Shown: positions 11,951 through 22,894, numbered from the stretch's first letter. The stretch: DNA of 64,000 bases from Vanessa cardui (GCF_905220365.1 NC_061134.1:11113001-11177000); one strand, 5' to 3'. Made by a program: numbers and translations. The notes: generated by a model not told the origin, from the letters alone.

Positions 11951-12762
11951 TACTTTGAAATTAAATTAAAATTAATTACTTTGTAATTGAAATAAACTTT
12001 TAGGGGATGGAAATCTATCTCACGTGTATCCTACTTGCATTATAGAAATCTTCATCACAAAATGAGAAGTGGAGTTCAACCAATATTAGGTCGTTACTAA
12101 AATATCAATTTTATATTAATCAATTTTAGGATAAAATTCACAAACATTCCTGTGTAACTAACACAATGACGAAAAAAAATTGCCAATCCAATTAGTCGAT
12201 TTAGGAATTATTGTTTGATTAGTGGTTATTGCAAAAAATATGTTTTGTTTTGTTAGTTTTTAAATTATTAAGCTACAAATTTGAACTACATAAAAAACAA
12301 ATCATATACCAAAAATATTGCCAATTCAATTTAATGTCACTTTAATATATTGTTGGTAAAATACATACTATGATACTGTATTGCCATATCTATGATAAAG
12401 TTTTTTTTAAACAATAAATTTAAAGTAAAAAGTTCGAATACGTTAGACACATAACCCAGGAAATAAGATCAAGCATAACATATCTGTGATCATAATTATA
12501 TTATGAACACTGAATTCGCTGTTTCAAATGTACTAAAGCTTTGAACTTATGGTTACAAGTTTCAACGGAATTCTGACTTGAATGCTAATTTGCTTGGAAA
12601 CTGACTCCTGACGTATTTGATCAAGGATATTCTAGCTTAGTGTAAAGTTGGGGGAGATGACTCAGAGGAATTCGTACGTAGCTTAAATTTGGGTATTATC
12701 TTCTGAAATAATCTCGATTACTTTATTGCACGTGTTTTATATGCAAGATTATTAATCTTTTT
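11951..12762. other. Unassigned A+T-rich spacer
   Basis: Nothing recognised. Confidence 0.4.
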
Positions 12763-12960
12763 TTATGTGATAAGTGTCAAACGATGCTCACCTGATGGAA
12801 AGTGACTTCTATCGTTTATGAACATCTGCAAAATCAGGGGGCTTGCAGGTGGAAAAACCGAAGCGAAAGCTGGTTCAACAAAATGGTTGTACAAGGCTGA
12901 TAATGTCGTGGAAATCGCACTGTTGTGGATTTTCGGACATCAAGGATATTCAATCTATTT
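12763..12960 (-). mobile_element. LINE-B 3' fragment
   Basis: The minus strand encodes decayed LDVRKSTTVRFPRH, the same C-terminal block as in the copy at 36.7-37.0 kb, then jumps by deletion to the 3' UTR (CATCAGGTGAGCATCG) and ends in ATAAAAAA. It is truncated at the 5' side. Confidence 0.75.
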
Positions 12961-14569
12961 TTTTTTTGTTTTAAAGGGCTGCCAATGGGGTGCTTGATGG
13001 TATTGGGTCATCGTAGACTACTCAACTTATACTTTGTATACAAAGCGTACACAACTGTTCAGGAACTATAGTTGATATAAAAGTGCTGAATAAGCTTCAC
13101 GAAATGTAACCGCAGTCATCCGATTTCTTTATTGTAAAGAATATTTTTATTTTCCAAAATATATTTCATTTATAATATGAAATTATTTTCGTTTAAATTA
13201 AGTAATATTTTATTTATTTGTTTCATTATTTGATTTAACATTACTTGCAAAAGCATTTTTTTGGGTGGAAGTTTAGTAAGTGTTGTTGTGGTCTTAATTG
13301 AAACTCGCTTACTCAAAAGATTCCATGATCCATTTTATTTCATTATTTTTCCGGCTCCGCAGAGATAGAATAGTCTATATAAAACTTTTATTTTGTACGA
13401 CAAATAAGAAGATGAAAAAAATATTTTTATTTCGGTCTACTGTGTCTACTCTGTAACAAGAAACTCGAATCTCTGTGCAGAGCACGAGAATTATTCTCAG
13501 AATGTGATATTGACTAATTAATTAAAGAAATTATATGATACACATACCTAAAAAGCGTACTAGCGTAATTCGCTTGAAAAAATTAAGCATAATCAAATAA
13601 TCAAATATTCTATAAGTAAAATTACTTATAGAAAATAACGAGAAGAAAATACTTTATTGCCTATCGGACGTGACGTAATAAAGGTAACAGCTTGAAATCA
13701 CTGTATTATTTTTCTTGATAGGACTTAATACGTTAATTAATCACAAATTAATTCGCCGTATTAGAGGTATTTTATATGAAGTAAAACGAAACTCATCGCA
13801 GAACACAAGCGTGAAATATGGGAAAGTAATTTGCAACAACAAACAATATAGATATATGTACGTACATATAAATATAAAAAAAATTATAGATGCAAAATTA
13901 TTATTTACAGAAACGCCGTACATTTCAGTAATGTTTTAATCTTAATAGTAAAACCTTACTTTAAGTCACCATTTAAATATGGAACACCCGAGTTTCAACC
14001 CAAGCAAACACCATAGAGTTTTCATGTGGTTTTTGTTTATCATGTCTTCCTAACATGTACACTTAATATATTGCAAACAGTAGTAACTGAATATTTAAAC
14101 AAAGCATTAATTATTTCTTGCGTGTAACCATAACGTATAAATATAGGTTTTATATCATAAATACGTTTCCTGTTGGCACAACGACAATCTATTATACTTT
14201 GTAGATTATAAATTCGATAAAAACATGGCCATTTAAATATAAACTTTGTTTATGGTCAACTGTAAAAATATTTACAGCGCGTATCTGATACTGGCTGAAT
14301 TAATTAATTTATGCATGACATTTTTAACAGTTTTCGCTATCTGACATGCAAATAAGTTAAATTAAATGCCATGAAATGGTAACCGAACTAAACTATTGTT
14401 TACAACTGTTTACAACAATCGTTTTTAACGAAAAGTTTCAGTATTTTCTGTTGATGTCCATATATATTTTATTATATGCCTGATCGATCCACATAAACAA
14501 TAGTGGATATACGGAGGCAAAAAAAAAATACATTTTATATCTAGTTGACATTGACCGCAGATCGTTTTC
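12961..14569. other. Unassigned A+T-rich stretch
   Basis: No recognisable gene or repeat over about 1.6 kb. Open frames at 13,715-13,939 (plus) and 13,741-13,923 (minus) overlap each other and are low-complexity. Confidence 0.45.
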
Positions 14570-14860
14570 TTGGTGGTAGGGCTTTGTGCAAGCCCGTCTG
14601 GGTAGGTACCACCCACTCATCAGTTATTCTACCGGCAAATAACAGTACTCAGTATTGTTGTGTTCCGGTTTGAAGGGTGAGTGAGCCAGTGTAACTACAG
14701 GCACAAGGGACATAATATCTTAGTTCCCTAGGTCGGTGGCACATTGACGATGTAAGGAATAGTTAATATATCTTAAAGCGTCATTATCTATGGGTGATGG
14801 TGACCACTTACCATCAGGTGGCCGATATGCTCGTCCCCCAACCTATACCATAAAAAAAAA
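14570..14860 (+). mobile_element. SINE2 copy, full length
   Basis: Reference-quality copy. The head GGTGGTAGGGCTTTGTGCAA pairs with the downstream TACCACC. Then follow ACTCATCAGTTATTCTACCG, TTGTGTTCCGGTTTGAAGGG and AGCCAGTGTAACTACAGG, and the tail GACCACTTACCATCAGGTGG ending ACCATAAAAAAAAA. I see no convincing tRNA box A/B pair, so its promoter class is undetermined. Confidence 0.9.
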
Positions 14861-15262
14861 GATGAACCCGCGAACAAAACCTAGTTCCTTTCCCACATAT
14901 AACGGACAAGTATTTAAAAGAACCACCGTTCTATTACTCTTAAATGAAAATTCTTTATTTCAATTTAACATTTAATTTTCTAAACGTACAAACGGCAGTA
15001 CGGCAGTTCCACCGTTTGATAAATTCTTGTAATGCTTTCGTTTGAAGATGTTAGTTTGTTCTTTGTTTCACGTTGTATAAACGTGAGACTGTTCTGTATT
15101 ACATGAATACGGAGGAGTTTCTACTAACGGGAAGTTTTCTTTGTAGTATTATGGTTATAGCAATCGTTTACACAACGCTGTGTGAAAACAACAGCTGCTA
15201 TCTTGAATTTGTTGACAAATCGAAGCATTTTTTTTCCAAATCAATTTAATTGTATATTAGGA
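14861..15262. other. Unassigned spacer
   Basis: Nothing recognised. Confidence 0.4.
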
Positions 15263-15464
15263 CTAGCTGTGCCCGCGATCTTGTACGCATTTGAATTTAA
15301 CAGAAAAAAAAAATGTTATTATAACCAGTGAAAGTCCCGTCAAAATCAGTCCAGCCGTTCCAGAAATTAGCCCGAACAAAAAGACAAAAATTGTAAAAAT
15401 GGTTATTTATGCATAGAGTAAAAAATTATTACAAAAAGACATCCAATTTTATTATATGTATAGA
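15263..15464 (-). mobile_element. Helitron-like repeat, family H1, complete short copy
   Basis: The minus strand reads A|TCTATACATATAATAAAA at the start and GCGGGCACAGCTAG|T at the end, fitting insertion between A and T. The interior keeps the family's AATTGG, CTCTATGCATAA, GGAACGGCTGGACTGATTTT and ACGGGACTTTCACTGG blocks. It has no coding capacity, so it is non-autonomous. Confidence 0.75.
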
Positions 15465-15837
15465 TTATTAATTGGATATATTGAAGTGATAACTTGTTAT
15501 ATAAGGATAAGTTGCTATGTTACGTAACGCGTTACGGCGCTAGTCTAGGCTCTAGTTGATCTGGCTTCCCTTTCTCTTCTATTAACATATTTAACTATGG
15601 TTTTAACAAAAAAACGCTTTTCACCCCTTTTCAACCAAAATCACATGGTAAGTTATTTTACCTTCCTAAACAAACCCACAAAATTTCACCGTGTTACGAA
15701 TTTGTTAGGGATTTTGGGCTTTATTGACTGGACTACATACATATTCTTAGTTACAAATCTTGAATATAATATTCAAGAACTTTAAATAAAAAGCCGACAT
15801 TTATAGCCGTATACAGCCGTATATAGCCGTATTTTTG
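15465..15837. other. Spacer with a short AGCCGTATA tandem array
   Basis: TATAGCCGTA-type units recur three times at 15,803-15,834, directly in front of the next SINE3. The 62-residue plus frame has no recognisable features. Confidence 0.5.
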
Positions 15838-16145
15838 AGCTGAGATGGTCCAGTGGTTAGAACGCGTGAATTTTATCGATGATTGCGGGTTCAAACCCAG
15901 GCAAGAACCACTAGACATATTTGCTTAATTTGTATTTATAATTCATCTCGTGCTCGGCACTGAAGGAAAACATCGTGAGTAAACCTGCATGTGTCTAATT
16001 TCATCGAAATTCTGCCACATGCGCATTCCATCAACCCGCATTGGAACAGCGTGGTACAATATGTTCCAAACACTCCTTAATGGAAGAGGAGGTCTTATCT
16101 CAGCAGTGGGAAATGTACAGGCTGTTACTTTACTTTTATTTTATG
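15838..16145 (+). mobile_element. SINE3 copy, ACTTT-tail subfamily
   Basis: Full head: GAGATGGTCCAGTGGTTAGA (box A) and GCGGGTTCAAACCCAGGC (box B). The body has GTGTCTAATTTCATCGAAAT, GCGCATTCCATCAACCCGC and CAGCAGTGGGAAATGTACAG, then the tail GTTACTTTACTTTTATTTT. Confidence 0.9.
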
Positions 16146-16579
16146 GTATATTTGAACAATATGATGATTGCAAATTTCAAAACTGAAGTTTGAAATATAT
16201 GTTCAATAACAGTTATAACAAATGATTATATAAACACAAAGACGAATTGCTTTGGTAATGGGTTGATACTATGTTTAAACACTCAAGTTATGATACGTAA
16301 TATATACGTTCGTTAGTTATAGCAGTACAACGCAGTCTACGCTATCTAAGGAAACCGTATAATTTTTATTTTAACAATAGTAAGTCTATTTACAATGTAC
16401 GTAATATACCTGTGTTATACAAATAACATTTATAAATGTTGATAAATATTTGTTACCACTATTAATTGCAAATAAAGGCCAATTTATCTGGAACTCATCT
16501 TGAAATTTGTGATTTAGTCATGCTCACTCAAATAGGCAAGCAACGTTCTAAGCCATAGAAACAACGGGTAATATTATAT
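16146..16579. other. Unassigned A+T-rich spacer
   Basis: Nothing recognised. Confidence 0.4.
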
Positions 16580-16975
16580 AATGGAGCAGCATGCCCGAGC
16601 CCGTTTTTTAAAATACATGACGTCAGCTATGCTGACATCACGAGTGTCAGAGTCTCAATCTTTAACAATCTTCGGTGGTGTGAAATAAAACTCAGGGAAT
16701 ATTCTTCTCTGATTTATTCCAATATGAGGCGGTCCGATCGCTCCGACGGCTCGACCAAGCCTGTCGATACCGGCGGGCGCTTGATCTTTTATAACAAGAA
16801 TAGGTGGGTAGACTTATTCACTCAACATAACATCGGTTTACAAACACTAAAATATTTCAGACTAATTTAACATTTCAAAATTCACTAAATATTATTAATT
16901 TAACAATCAAACGGTTTCAAATTATTAAAACAATAATTTCTGGACACGTGTTTTTCTTAAATTCGTGGTTTCGCC
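16580..16975 (-). mobile_element. Possible LTR relic
   Basis: Read on the minus strand, an A+T-rich leader is followed by TATAAAAG, a G+C-rich block (AGCGCCCGCCGG, GTCGAGCCGTCGGAGCGATC) and AATAAATCAGAG: the order of TATA box, start region and polyadenylation signal seen in LTRs. The leader matches 35,098-35,240. TGTCC near 16,951 and TGACA near 16,641 might be the ends, but I see no matching target duplication or primer site, so the class is uncertain. Confidence 0.35.
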
Positions 16976-17041
16976 CCGACATATACAGGTATGAGTATAA
17001 ATATATGGCTACTATATTTATGCTCATAACCGTATTGTTAT

Positions 17042-17270
17042 TGACGATCTACGTAGTCGAGTAGTGTGTGCACTGGTTTTCATGGGCACGCCACTCAGAG
17101 GTTTCAGATTCGATTTCGAGTCTATGAAGAAAAAGTTCAATAGTTTTCTATGTTGTCTTGGGTCTGGGAGTTTGTGGTATCGTCGTTACTTCTGATTTTC
17201 CATAACACAAGTGCTTTAGCTACTTTCATTAGGATCAGAGTAATGTTTGTGATGTTGTCCAATATAACGT
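17042..17270 (+). mobile_element. SINE1 copy, full length, diverged
   Basis: Box A (TAGTCGAGTAGTG) and a weak box B (AGATTCGATTTCG) are present. The body includes TTTTCTATGTTGTCTTGGG and GTCGTTACTTCTGATTTTCC, ending at GTGATGTTGTCCAATATAA. Confidence 0.85.
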
Positions 17271-17683
17271 GTGTTTTCCAAAGTTCTTTCATACAGATTT
17301 TTGAATGGAAATCGTAGATTCGTCAGCTGTTTCTATTGTATGTTCAAATATAAAATAACCATTCCCAGTGACGTCAGGTATATTTATGTCTACTGAAAAT
17401 AGGGATACAATTCTCGAAATGGCTATTTGTACGGCAGTTAGGTTTTATGTCATGGTAATAACGATCATTTTGCGTTGCATTACCAAACACTTTCAAGTTA
17501 AATGGCGTAGTTCGAAAGACGTATCGCTAAAACAAAATTTAACGATTTTTCAAAGAATTTAGAAATAATTTCAAACCTCATTTGAAACTGTATCGGTGTA
17601 ATCGTTTTCATCTAACAGAAGACCGAGGATGTAAATAACGCGATAAAATAAGAAAGAAGCCTTTCATTGAGACATCCATGCAT
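17271..17683. other. Unassigned spacer
   Basis: Nothing recognised. A 64-residue open frame at 17,368-17,562 has no identifiable features. Confidence 0.4.
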
Positions 17684-17751
17684 TCGAGTATAATAAAATT
17701 GGAGTGTCTGTTTGTAATATTAAAACAGCCCTTTTTTACTCAATGCATATG

Positions 17752-18082
17752 TGTTTTTTTATGACAACAACAACAACAACAACAACAACAACAGCCTGTA
17801 AATTCCCACTGCTGGGGTAAAGGCGTCCTCTCCCTTTGAGGAGAAGGTTTGGAACATATTCCACCACGCTGTTCCAATGCGGGTTGGTGGAATACACATG
17901 TGGCAGAATTTCTATGAAATTTGTCACATGCAGGTTTCCTCACGATGTTTTCCTTCACCGCTGAGTACGAGATGAATTATACAGACAAATTAAGCACATG
18001 AATCAGCGGTGCTTGCCTGGGTTCGAACCCGTAATCATCGGTTAAGATGCACACGTTCTAACCACTGGGCCATCTCGATTCA
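17752..18082 (-). mobile_element. SINE3 copy, TTG-tail subfamily, full length
   Basis: The plus strand starts with the tail complement, nine CAA units at 17,765-17,791. It continues with TTCCCACTGCTGGGGTAAAG, CTGTTCCAATGCGGGTTGG, AATTTCTATGAAATTTGTC and GGGTTCGAACCC (box B complement), then CTAACCACTGGGCCATCTCG (box A complement). TTTTATGAC-like sequence on both sides suggests insertion into the LINE-B tail. Confidence 0.9.
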
Positions 18083-18238
18083 TTTTTATTTATGACATAT
18101 GTGCCAAAAGAGCAGGAGGCTCACCTGATGGAAAGTGACTACCACCGCCCATGGACATCTGGACCACCAGGGGGCTTGCAGTTGCGTTGCCGGCCTTTAA
18201 GAAAGGAGTACGCTCTTTTCTTGAAGGTTCCCATGTCT
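18083..18238 (-). mobile_element. LINE-B 3' fragment
   Basis: The minus strand encodes DMGTFKKRAYSFLKGRQR, the C-terminal end of a non-LTR ORF2, followed by GGPDVHGRW and a stop. A 3' UTR of about 70 bases ends CATAAATAAAAA. The 66-residue plus frame is a shadow of this. Confidence 0.82.
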
Positions 18239-18404
18239 GTCTCTGTGTTTATACGTGATACGTATACCAAAATATTTGTTTGTTCCGGCTAATCTCTGTA
18301 ACGACTGGACCGATTTTGAATTTTCACTGGCAGATAACTTATATAATATGAAGTAACTTAGGCTACAATACTATTTTTTTTCAAAGGTCGCGGGCACAGC
18401 TGGT

Positions 18405-19367
18405 CCTGAAGAAAATAATATCAATTTAAAGTTCACGTCTAATATTTATAGCGAGAGGATGTCTCGAAAATAGAACAAGTTTTTCAGCCCCTTTACCACG
18501 AAAATCACGCAAAATCAATAAATGATTGATTGTACAAATATAAGACTTTGTAACATCAAAGTGGAACAAAAGAACAGGGGCTGTGGTTTTCGAGAAAATG
18601 ATTGAATCCGAGGGTTTGCTTTACCTATATATTTATTTTAACGTTACTCCACGGCACGTAGACTACGGCTGTCAATAGAAAGACGCAAAATAAAGTCCTT
18701 AAAACTTTACATATGTACATACTTTAGCAAAAATCGTTATATAAAATGAATTAGATAAATATCACAAAAAAAAAGCGACTTCAAAACTAGAAACAGTTTG
18801 TGAACTAAAAAAAAAATATATATATATATATATCTATGAAACTTTTCGAGCGATTTTAATGAAACTTAAGACCTTATTTGAAGTGTACCTAACTTAAAAA
18901 AAATGATCATCTCAATACGACTTTCAGTTTTCAAGAAATTCGCGGACAAACATTAAAAACATACATAAAAATATATACTTTCGAAATTAAGCACGCATGC
19001 TTGGAAGCCTAATCATTATACCAAATTATAATTCATTGACACTGTTACATATATACATGTCGAGCTGATAACCGCCTTATTTTAAAAGTCGTTTAAAAAC
19101 TGCCTATAAATAGGTGAACTTGAAAAAAATTCAGGGTTTTTCTGAAAACGGAATCCTAAAAAATGTGAACCCATTTACGTTTCCATCCCATCTCGTAATT
19201 TGTAAGATATCATCACCTGTGCGTACTTTGACGTTGACTAATAACATCAATGACTTGAGATATTCGGAAATCCACGCATTCGTAATGTTATTCAAATGTA
19301 TGATCGTAAGGTTTATGAAGAGAGAGTACAAGGTCGAATTAGAGTACTACGTTTCAATATGTAACGT
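18405..19367. other. Unassigned spacer with an AT microsatellite
   Basis: A TA dinucleotide run lies at about 18,807-18,830. The 85-residue plus and 66-residue minus frames at 19,114-19,371 overlap each other; no domain is recognised. Confidence 0.45.
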
Positions 19368-19707
19368 TTGAGTATATTTATTTAGAGGCGAGATGGCCAA
19401 GTGGTAAGAACGCGCGCATCTTAACCGATGATTGCGGGTTCAAACCCAGGCAAGCACCGCTGATTCATGTGCTTAATTTGTCTTTATAATTCATCTCGTG
19501 CTCAGCAGTGAAGGAAAACATCGTGAGGAAACCTGCATGTGCAAATTTCATAGAAATTCTGCCACATGTGTATTCCACCAACCCGCATTGGAACAGCGTG
19601 GTGGAATATGTTCCAAACCTTCTCCTCAAAGGGGGAGGAGGCCTTTAGCCCAGCAGTGGAAATTTACAGGCTGTTGTGGTTGTTGTTGTTGTTGAGTATA
19701 TTTATTT
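19368..19707 (+). mobile_element. SINE3 copy with perfect 16-bp target duplication
   Basis: The full-length TTG-tail copy occupies about 19,384-19,694. It has box A (GAGATGGCCAAGTGGTAAGA), box B (GCGGGTTCAAACCCAGGC), AAATTTCATAGAAATTC and CAGCAGTGGAAATTTACAGG, then TTG repeats. It is bracketed by TTGAGTATATTTATTT at 19,368-19,383 and 19,692-19,707. The unbroken duplication and little-decayed body mark one of the youngest insertions here. Confidence 0.95.
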
Positions 19708-19858
19708 GTAAGTTTTGAATATTATACGCGAGTTTAAGGTTTTTCTGTCCGAGTTAATTTATAATATGTTGGTGTTGGCATAGGTAATGTTTTGCTACTA
19801 ATGCATGCAGGTCTGAAACGCATTCAACATAATAATAAGCTTTTTATTTTATTTTAAT
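19708..19858. other. Unassigned spacer
   Basis: Nothing recognised. Confidence 0.4.
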
Positions 19859-20047
19859 TTATTTTATTCTCTTTGATAAATGCATTTCGCGTTTCCCACG
19901 CGGGTAGTGGACCAGTTTGTGGAACTCGCCGGTGCCCGGGACGGTTATGCTCCCAAGTATACCAGAACAGTCAACTAAAAAACAAGCGGTATAATCTTCG
20001 TCTCTTTTGTATGCTACCGTAACAATCAAATCCAGTTCGGGCACCAA
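19859..20047 (-). other. Coding-like segment of unknown origin
   Basis: A 62-residue minus-strand frame (ELDLIVTVAYKRDEDYTACF, later GSITVPGTGEFHKLVHYPRG) has balanced amino-acid composition and clearly higher G+C than its A+T-rich surroundings. It looks more like real coding sequence than the other short frames. I do not recognise the protein. It may be a fragment of a transposon-encoded or host protein. Confidence 0.3.
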
Positions 20048-20779
20048 AATACTTTATAATAATTCACTTGCCGCTGTAAATCATCGCTTGAACCCATCCA
20101 TCCAAGCATTAGATTAAAATATGTCACATATACATCCTTCATGAAGAGACCTCCTTCCAAGCCATGAGTAGATCGCAATACATGAGAGGCCGCAGGTGCG
20201 TTATATCGTTATATTTCTAAATGGGTCTATGGGAAAATCCATATCATACTTAAAATGAGATGATGCTTTAAACTCAGTAGTAGAAAGTTTACAGGCTGCT
20301 AATTTTATTTATGATATACATGTGCTATACAAGCGAAGATTTATTTTCCAATCATCTATTGTAGAATAATAATTTTATAATCCAATCCGATGGAAGATCG
20401 TCAAACTTTCTAATTTATTCATGAAAAGGATGAAGTGATTTACATTCAACTAACTCAATATAAAATATTTCATATAGATTTTCTATACAACACTTAGTAT
20501 ATACCAAGATTACTTGCGTTTTATGTTATTAGTTTATACTTTATTTAGAGTTTTAGTCCCGTAATTAATACTCAAACTCCTTAGCGAAATGTTGCATTAA
20601 ACTTTATTATATTTTTAGTAAAAAAAATCCTCAGTAACAGATCATATTTAGTAAAGACTGTATCACAGTACTCGTATGCCTCATGTCTTGTCGGATAACG
20701 GGAGAAAGACAGTGAAGAGAGTACTTGCTTTCTCTTACACACCTACCACTTGGAGAAAGGAGCTTATGCAAGACACCCA
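20048..20779. other. Unassigned spacer with a SINE3 scrap
   Basis: CTCAGTAGTAGAAAGTTTACAGGCTG-like sequence near 20,273-20,300 matches the extreme 3' end of SINE3. The rest is unassigned. Confidence 0.4.
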
Positions 20780-21005
20780 TACATACCTACTCAGGTATCA
20801 CTTACACATGCTCTACCGCTAAGCTGCACTACTAAGTACCATCGTGTTTGATGGAGGATGATTGAATCATTGTAAATATTGGCACAAAGGACATAACTTC
20901 TCAGTTAGCACGTTTGAAGGTTCATCAGTGATGTTGGGAATAATTATAATTCCTGACATAGTCAATGTCTATTTGTGAATAGTGCCTTTAAAATAAATTA
21001 TAAGA
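20780..21005 (+). mobile_element. Strongly degraded SINE2 relic
   Basis: Scattered landmarks in SINE2 order: CATACATACCTACTCAGG, TGGCACAAAGGACATAACTT, CATCAGTGATGTTGGGAAT and AATGTCTATTTGTGA. The match is by pattern only. Confidence 0.45.
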
Positions 21006-21609
21006 AAACAAAAAATGTTCATGCTAAATTATTATACAAATCGGTCTGGAAAACCACAACATATGTTACTGTGAATGCTTCATAATCAGGTAATGAACCT
21101 AACTAAAATGCTAGTTAATCGTCCGCTCATACAACCACTTGACAGAATAAGTAATTATGCAATTTTGCAAAGTCTGTCGAGCATACAACTTGTATAAAAT
21201 GTAGTATCATTGTAATTTTAGCTTTAAATTTCAAAGGTCGTTAGGATAAAATAACTATGAATAAATATACTCGTATGTTAATGAATCTTTTGAGTCTTAG
21301 CGCATACAAAGGGTAGCGGAATATCCCTTTGACTTTTATATATTATGTATTCTAAGTAATGCTAGCCATATGGCGTTAATGTACTCCATAAACTTGAGCG
21401 TGGCGAAAGTAAACACGCTTTTGTGATTATTCTCAAGAACTAGTTGCTCGAAAGATACTTTTTTTGTGTTAAGTCATAATAACTTTTCACTCTTGGATTA
21501 GAACCTCTTATTATGGAGAAGCGTATATCCACCAATTTCTGTCTGTCAAAATCTGGTCTGTAGTGTCATAAATAATAAAATACCACCATAATGATTAAAA
21601 TATTTTTTT
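21006..21609. other. Unassigned A+T-rich spacer
   Basis: Nothing recognised up to the 5' break of the R2/R4-like element. Confidence 0.4.
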
Positions 21610-22370
21610 ATGACGAACAATTACCGGAAGTATATTGTGAGGGATGGCACGGTGGACATATGTCGGGCGTGTCACACTCCGGGCGAATCCCTTAGACATA
21701 TTATTTCCGGTTGTTCTCGTCTTGCTAACGGAGAGTATTTGTACAGACATAATCAAGTGGCCAAGATTATCCATCAACAACTTGCACTTCGATACGGTCT
21801 TGTGGTATCAGAGGTACCAAACTACAGGTATGTGCCCGACCCAGTTCTTGAGAATGATCATATCACACTGTACTGGTACCGATCTATAATCACTGACAGA
21901 ACTGTTGTCGCCAACAGGCCTGATATAGTCGTGATAGATTGGTCAGAGCGTCGGACGATAATTGTTAACGTCACCATCCCTCATGACGAGAATCTCGTGA
22001 AAGCTGAGAAGGATAAACAAATCAAATATCTTGACTTAGCTCATGAGGTTGTCGACATGTGGGATGTGGATACAGCAGCTATTGTGCAGATAGTCATTTC
22101 AGCGAATGGCCTAATGGCCAAGAGCCTCGACCAACACTTTAAGAGGCTCTCATTAGGCAGCTGGGTCAAGGGCTTGATGCAGAAGGCAGTACTCCTCGGC
22201 ACGGCGCGTATTCTAAGGAAGTTCCTCTCTTTGGAGCCCTGACCACCGGTGGCTTGGACCCTGTTCCCGCCACTGGTTGGCCTCTGTATTTTATATTTTT
22301 AAATATATTTTGTATTTTATATTTAAAAATGTATTTATCATATACGAGTAAAAAGAAAAAAATATATACT
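21610..22370 (+). mobile_element. R2/R4-like LINE 3' part: zinc knuckle and restriction-like endonuclease ORF
   Basis: An uninterrupted 210-codon frame (21,610-22,242) encodes the C-terminus of a non-LTR retrotransposon polyprotein of the R2/R4/NeSL class. It carries a C-x2-C-x8-H-x4-C knuckle (residues 18, 21, 30, 35), then HRHNQV-type sequence (RHNQVAKIIHQQL). The PD(D/E)XK-like endonuclease region follows: RPDIVVID at 103-110 and RRTIIVNVTIPHDENLVKAE from 114. In this class the endonuclease nicks target DNA to prime reverse transcription. The position expected to be the second catalytic Asp is Asn120 (codon 21,967-21,969), so activity is doubtful even without stops. The reverse transcriptase is missing (5' truncation). 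The initiating ATG is simply the first in the fragment. The 3' UTR begins CCACCGGTGGCTTGGACCC and becomes A+T-rich. A second copy of this tail lies at 27,936. Confidence 0.82.
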
Positions 22371-22894
22371 GAATTTGAAAATGGGTTAAATAGCGTGGAG
22401 TATTTACGTGACTATTAGCTTCGCTTGATTTTTTCCTTGTTTGCGTTTGCGTTAAAAGAGCAAAATATTAAGGATTTTAATAAACGAAGGCAAGGTGCTT
22501 TAAATTTAAGGCATATACGACTACAATCTACAAAAAAGCTTACCTGTAAATGACATAATAATAAAAGTAAACTTATAGTCTTAAGATAATTTTATGAAAT
22601 AAGTAAACGATATCAATTATTTTTCTTTAATGTCAAAATAAGGAAAAAAGTGGAACATCACTAACCTTACCGTAATAAGATATTCAGTAATAAATTCACA
22701 AATAAAACTTTTTACGAGAAGACGTCGAGGAATTTATATTACTGAATACTTTAATAATATCGATATAAGATTTTTATGAGGACACCAAATATTTGAATAA
22801 TTCAGCTTGAACTCAGGCTACGATGATTTTGACCTATCAAATTAACAGCTTGTATGTTCTTTTAAAAGAAACATCGAGACATAGTAACCGGAAG
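22371..22894. other. Unassigned A+T-rich spacer
   Basis: Nothing recognised. Confidence 0.4.

Larger units (their letters stand above)
17684..18404 (+). mobile_element. Helitron-like repeat H1, interrupted
   Basis: The left part (17,684 to about 17,750) has TC, then TATAATAAAATTGGAGTGTC and ACTCAATGCATA. The right part (about 18,240-18,403) has TTTGTTCCGGCTAATCTCTG and ends GCGGGCACAGCTGG|T, a CTRR-type end. Between them sit LINE-B and SINE3 insertions. Compare the uninterrupted copy at 41,079-41,380. Confidence 0.7.

Noticed and set aside
17765..17791. Nine CAA units as a coding poly-Gln or a CRISPR-like array
   Set aside because: They are the reversed TTG tail of a SINE3 copy. No CRISPR-type spaced repeats exist anywhere in the window.
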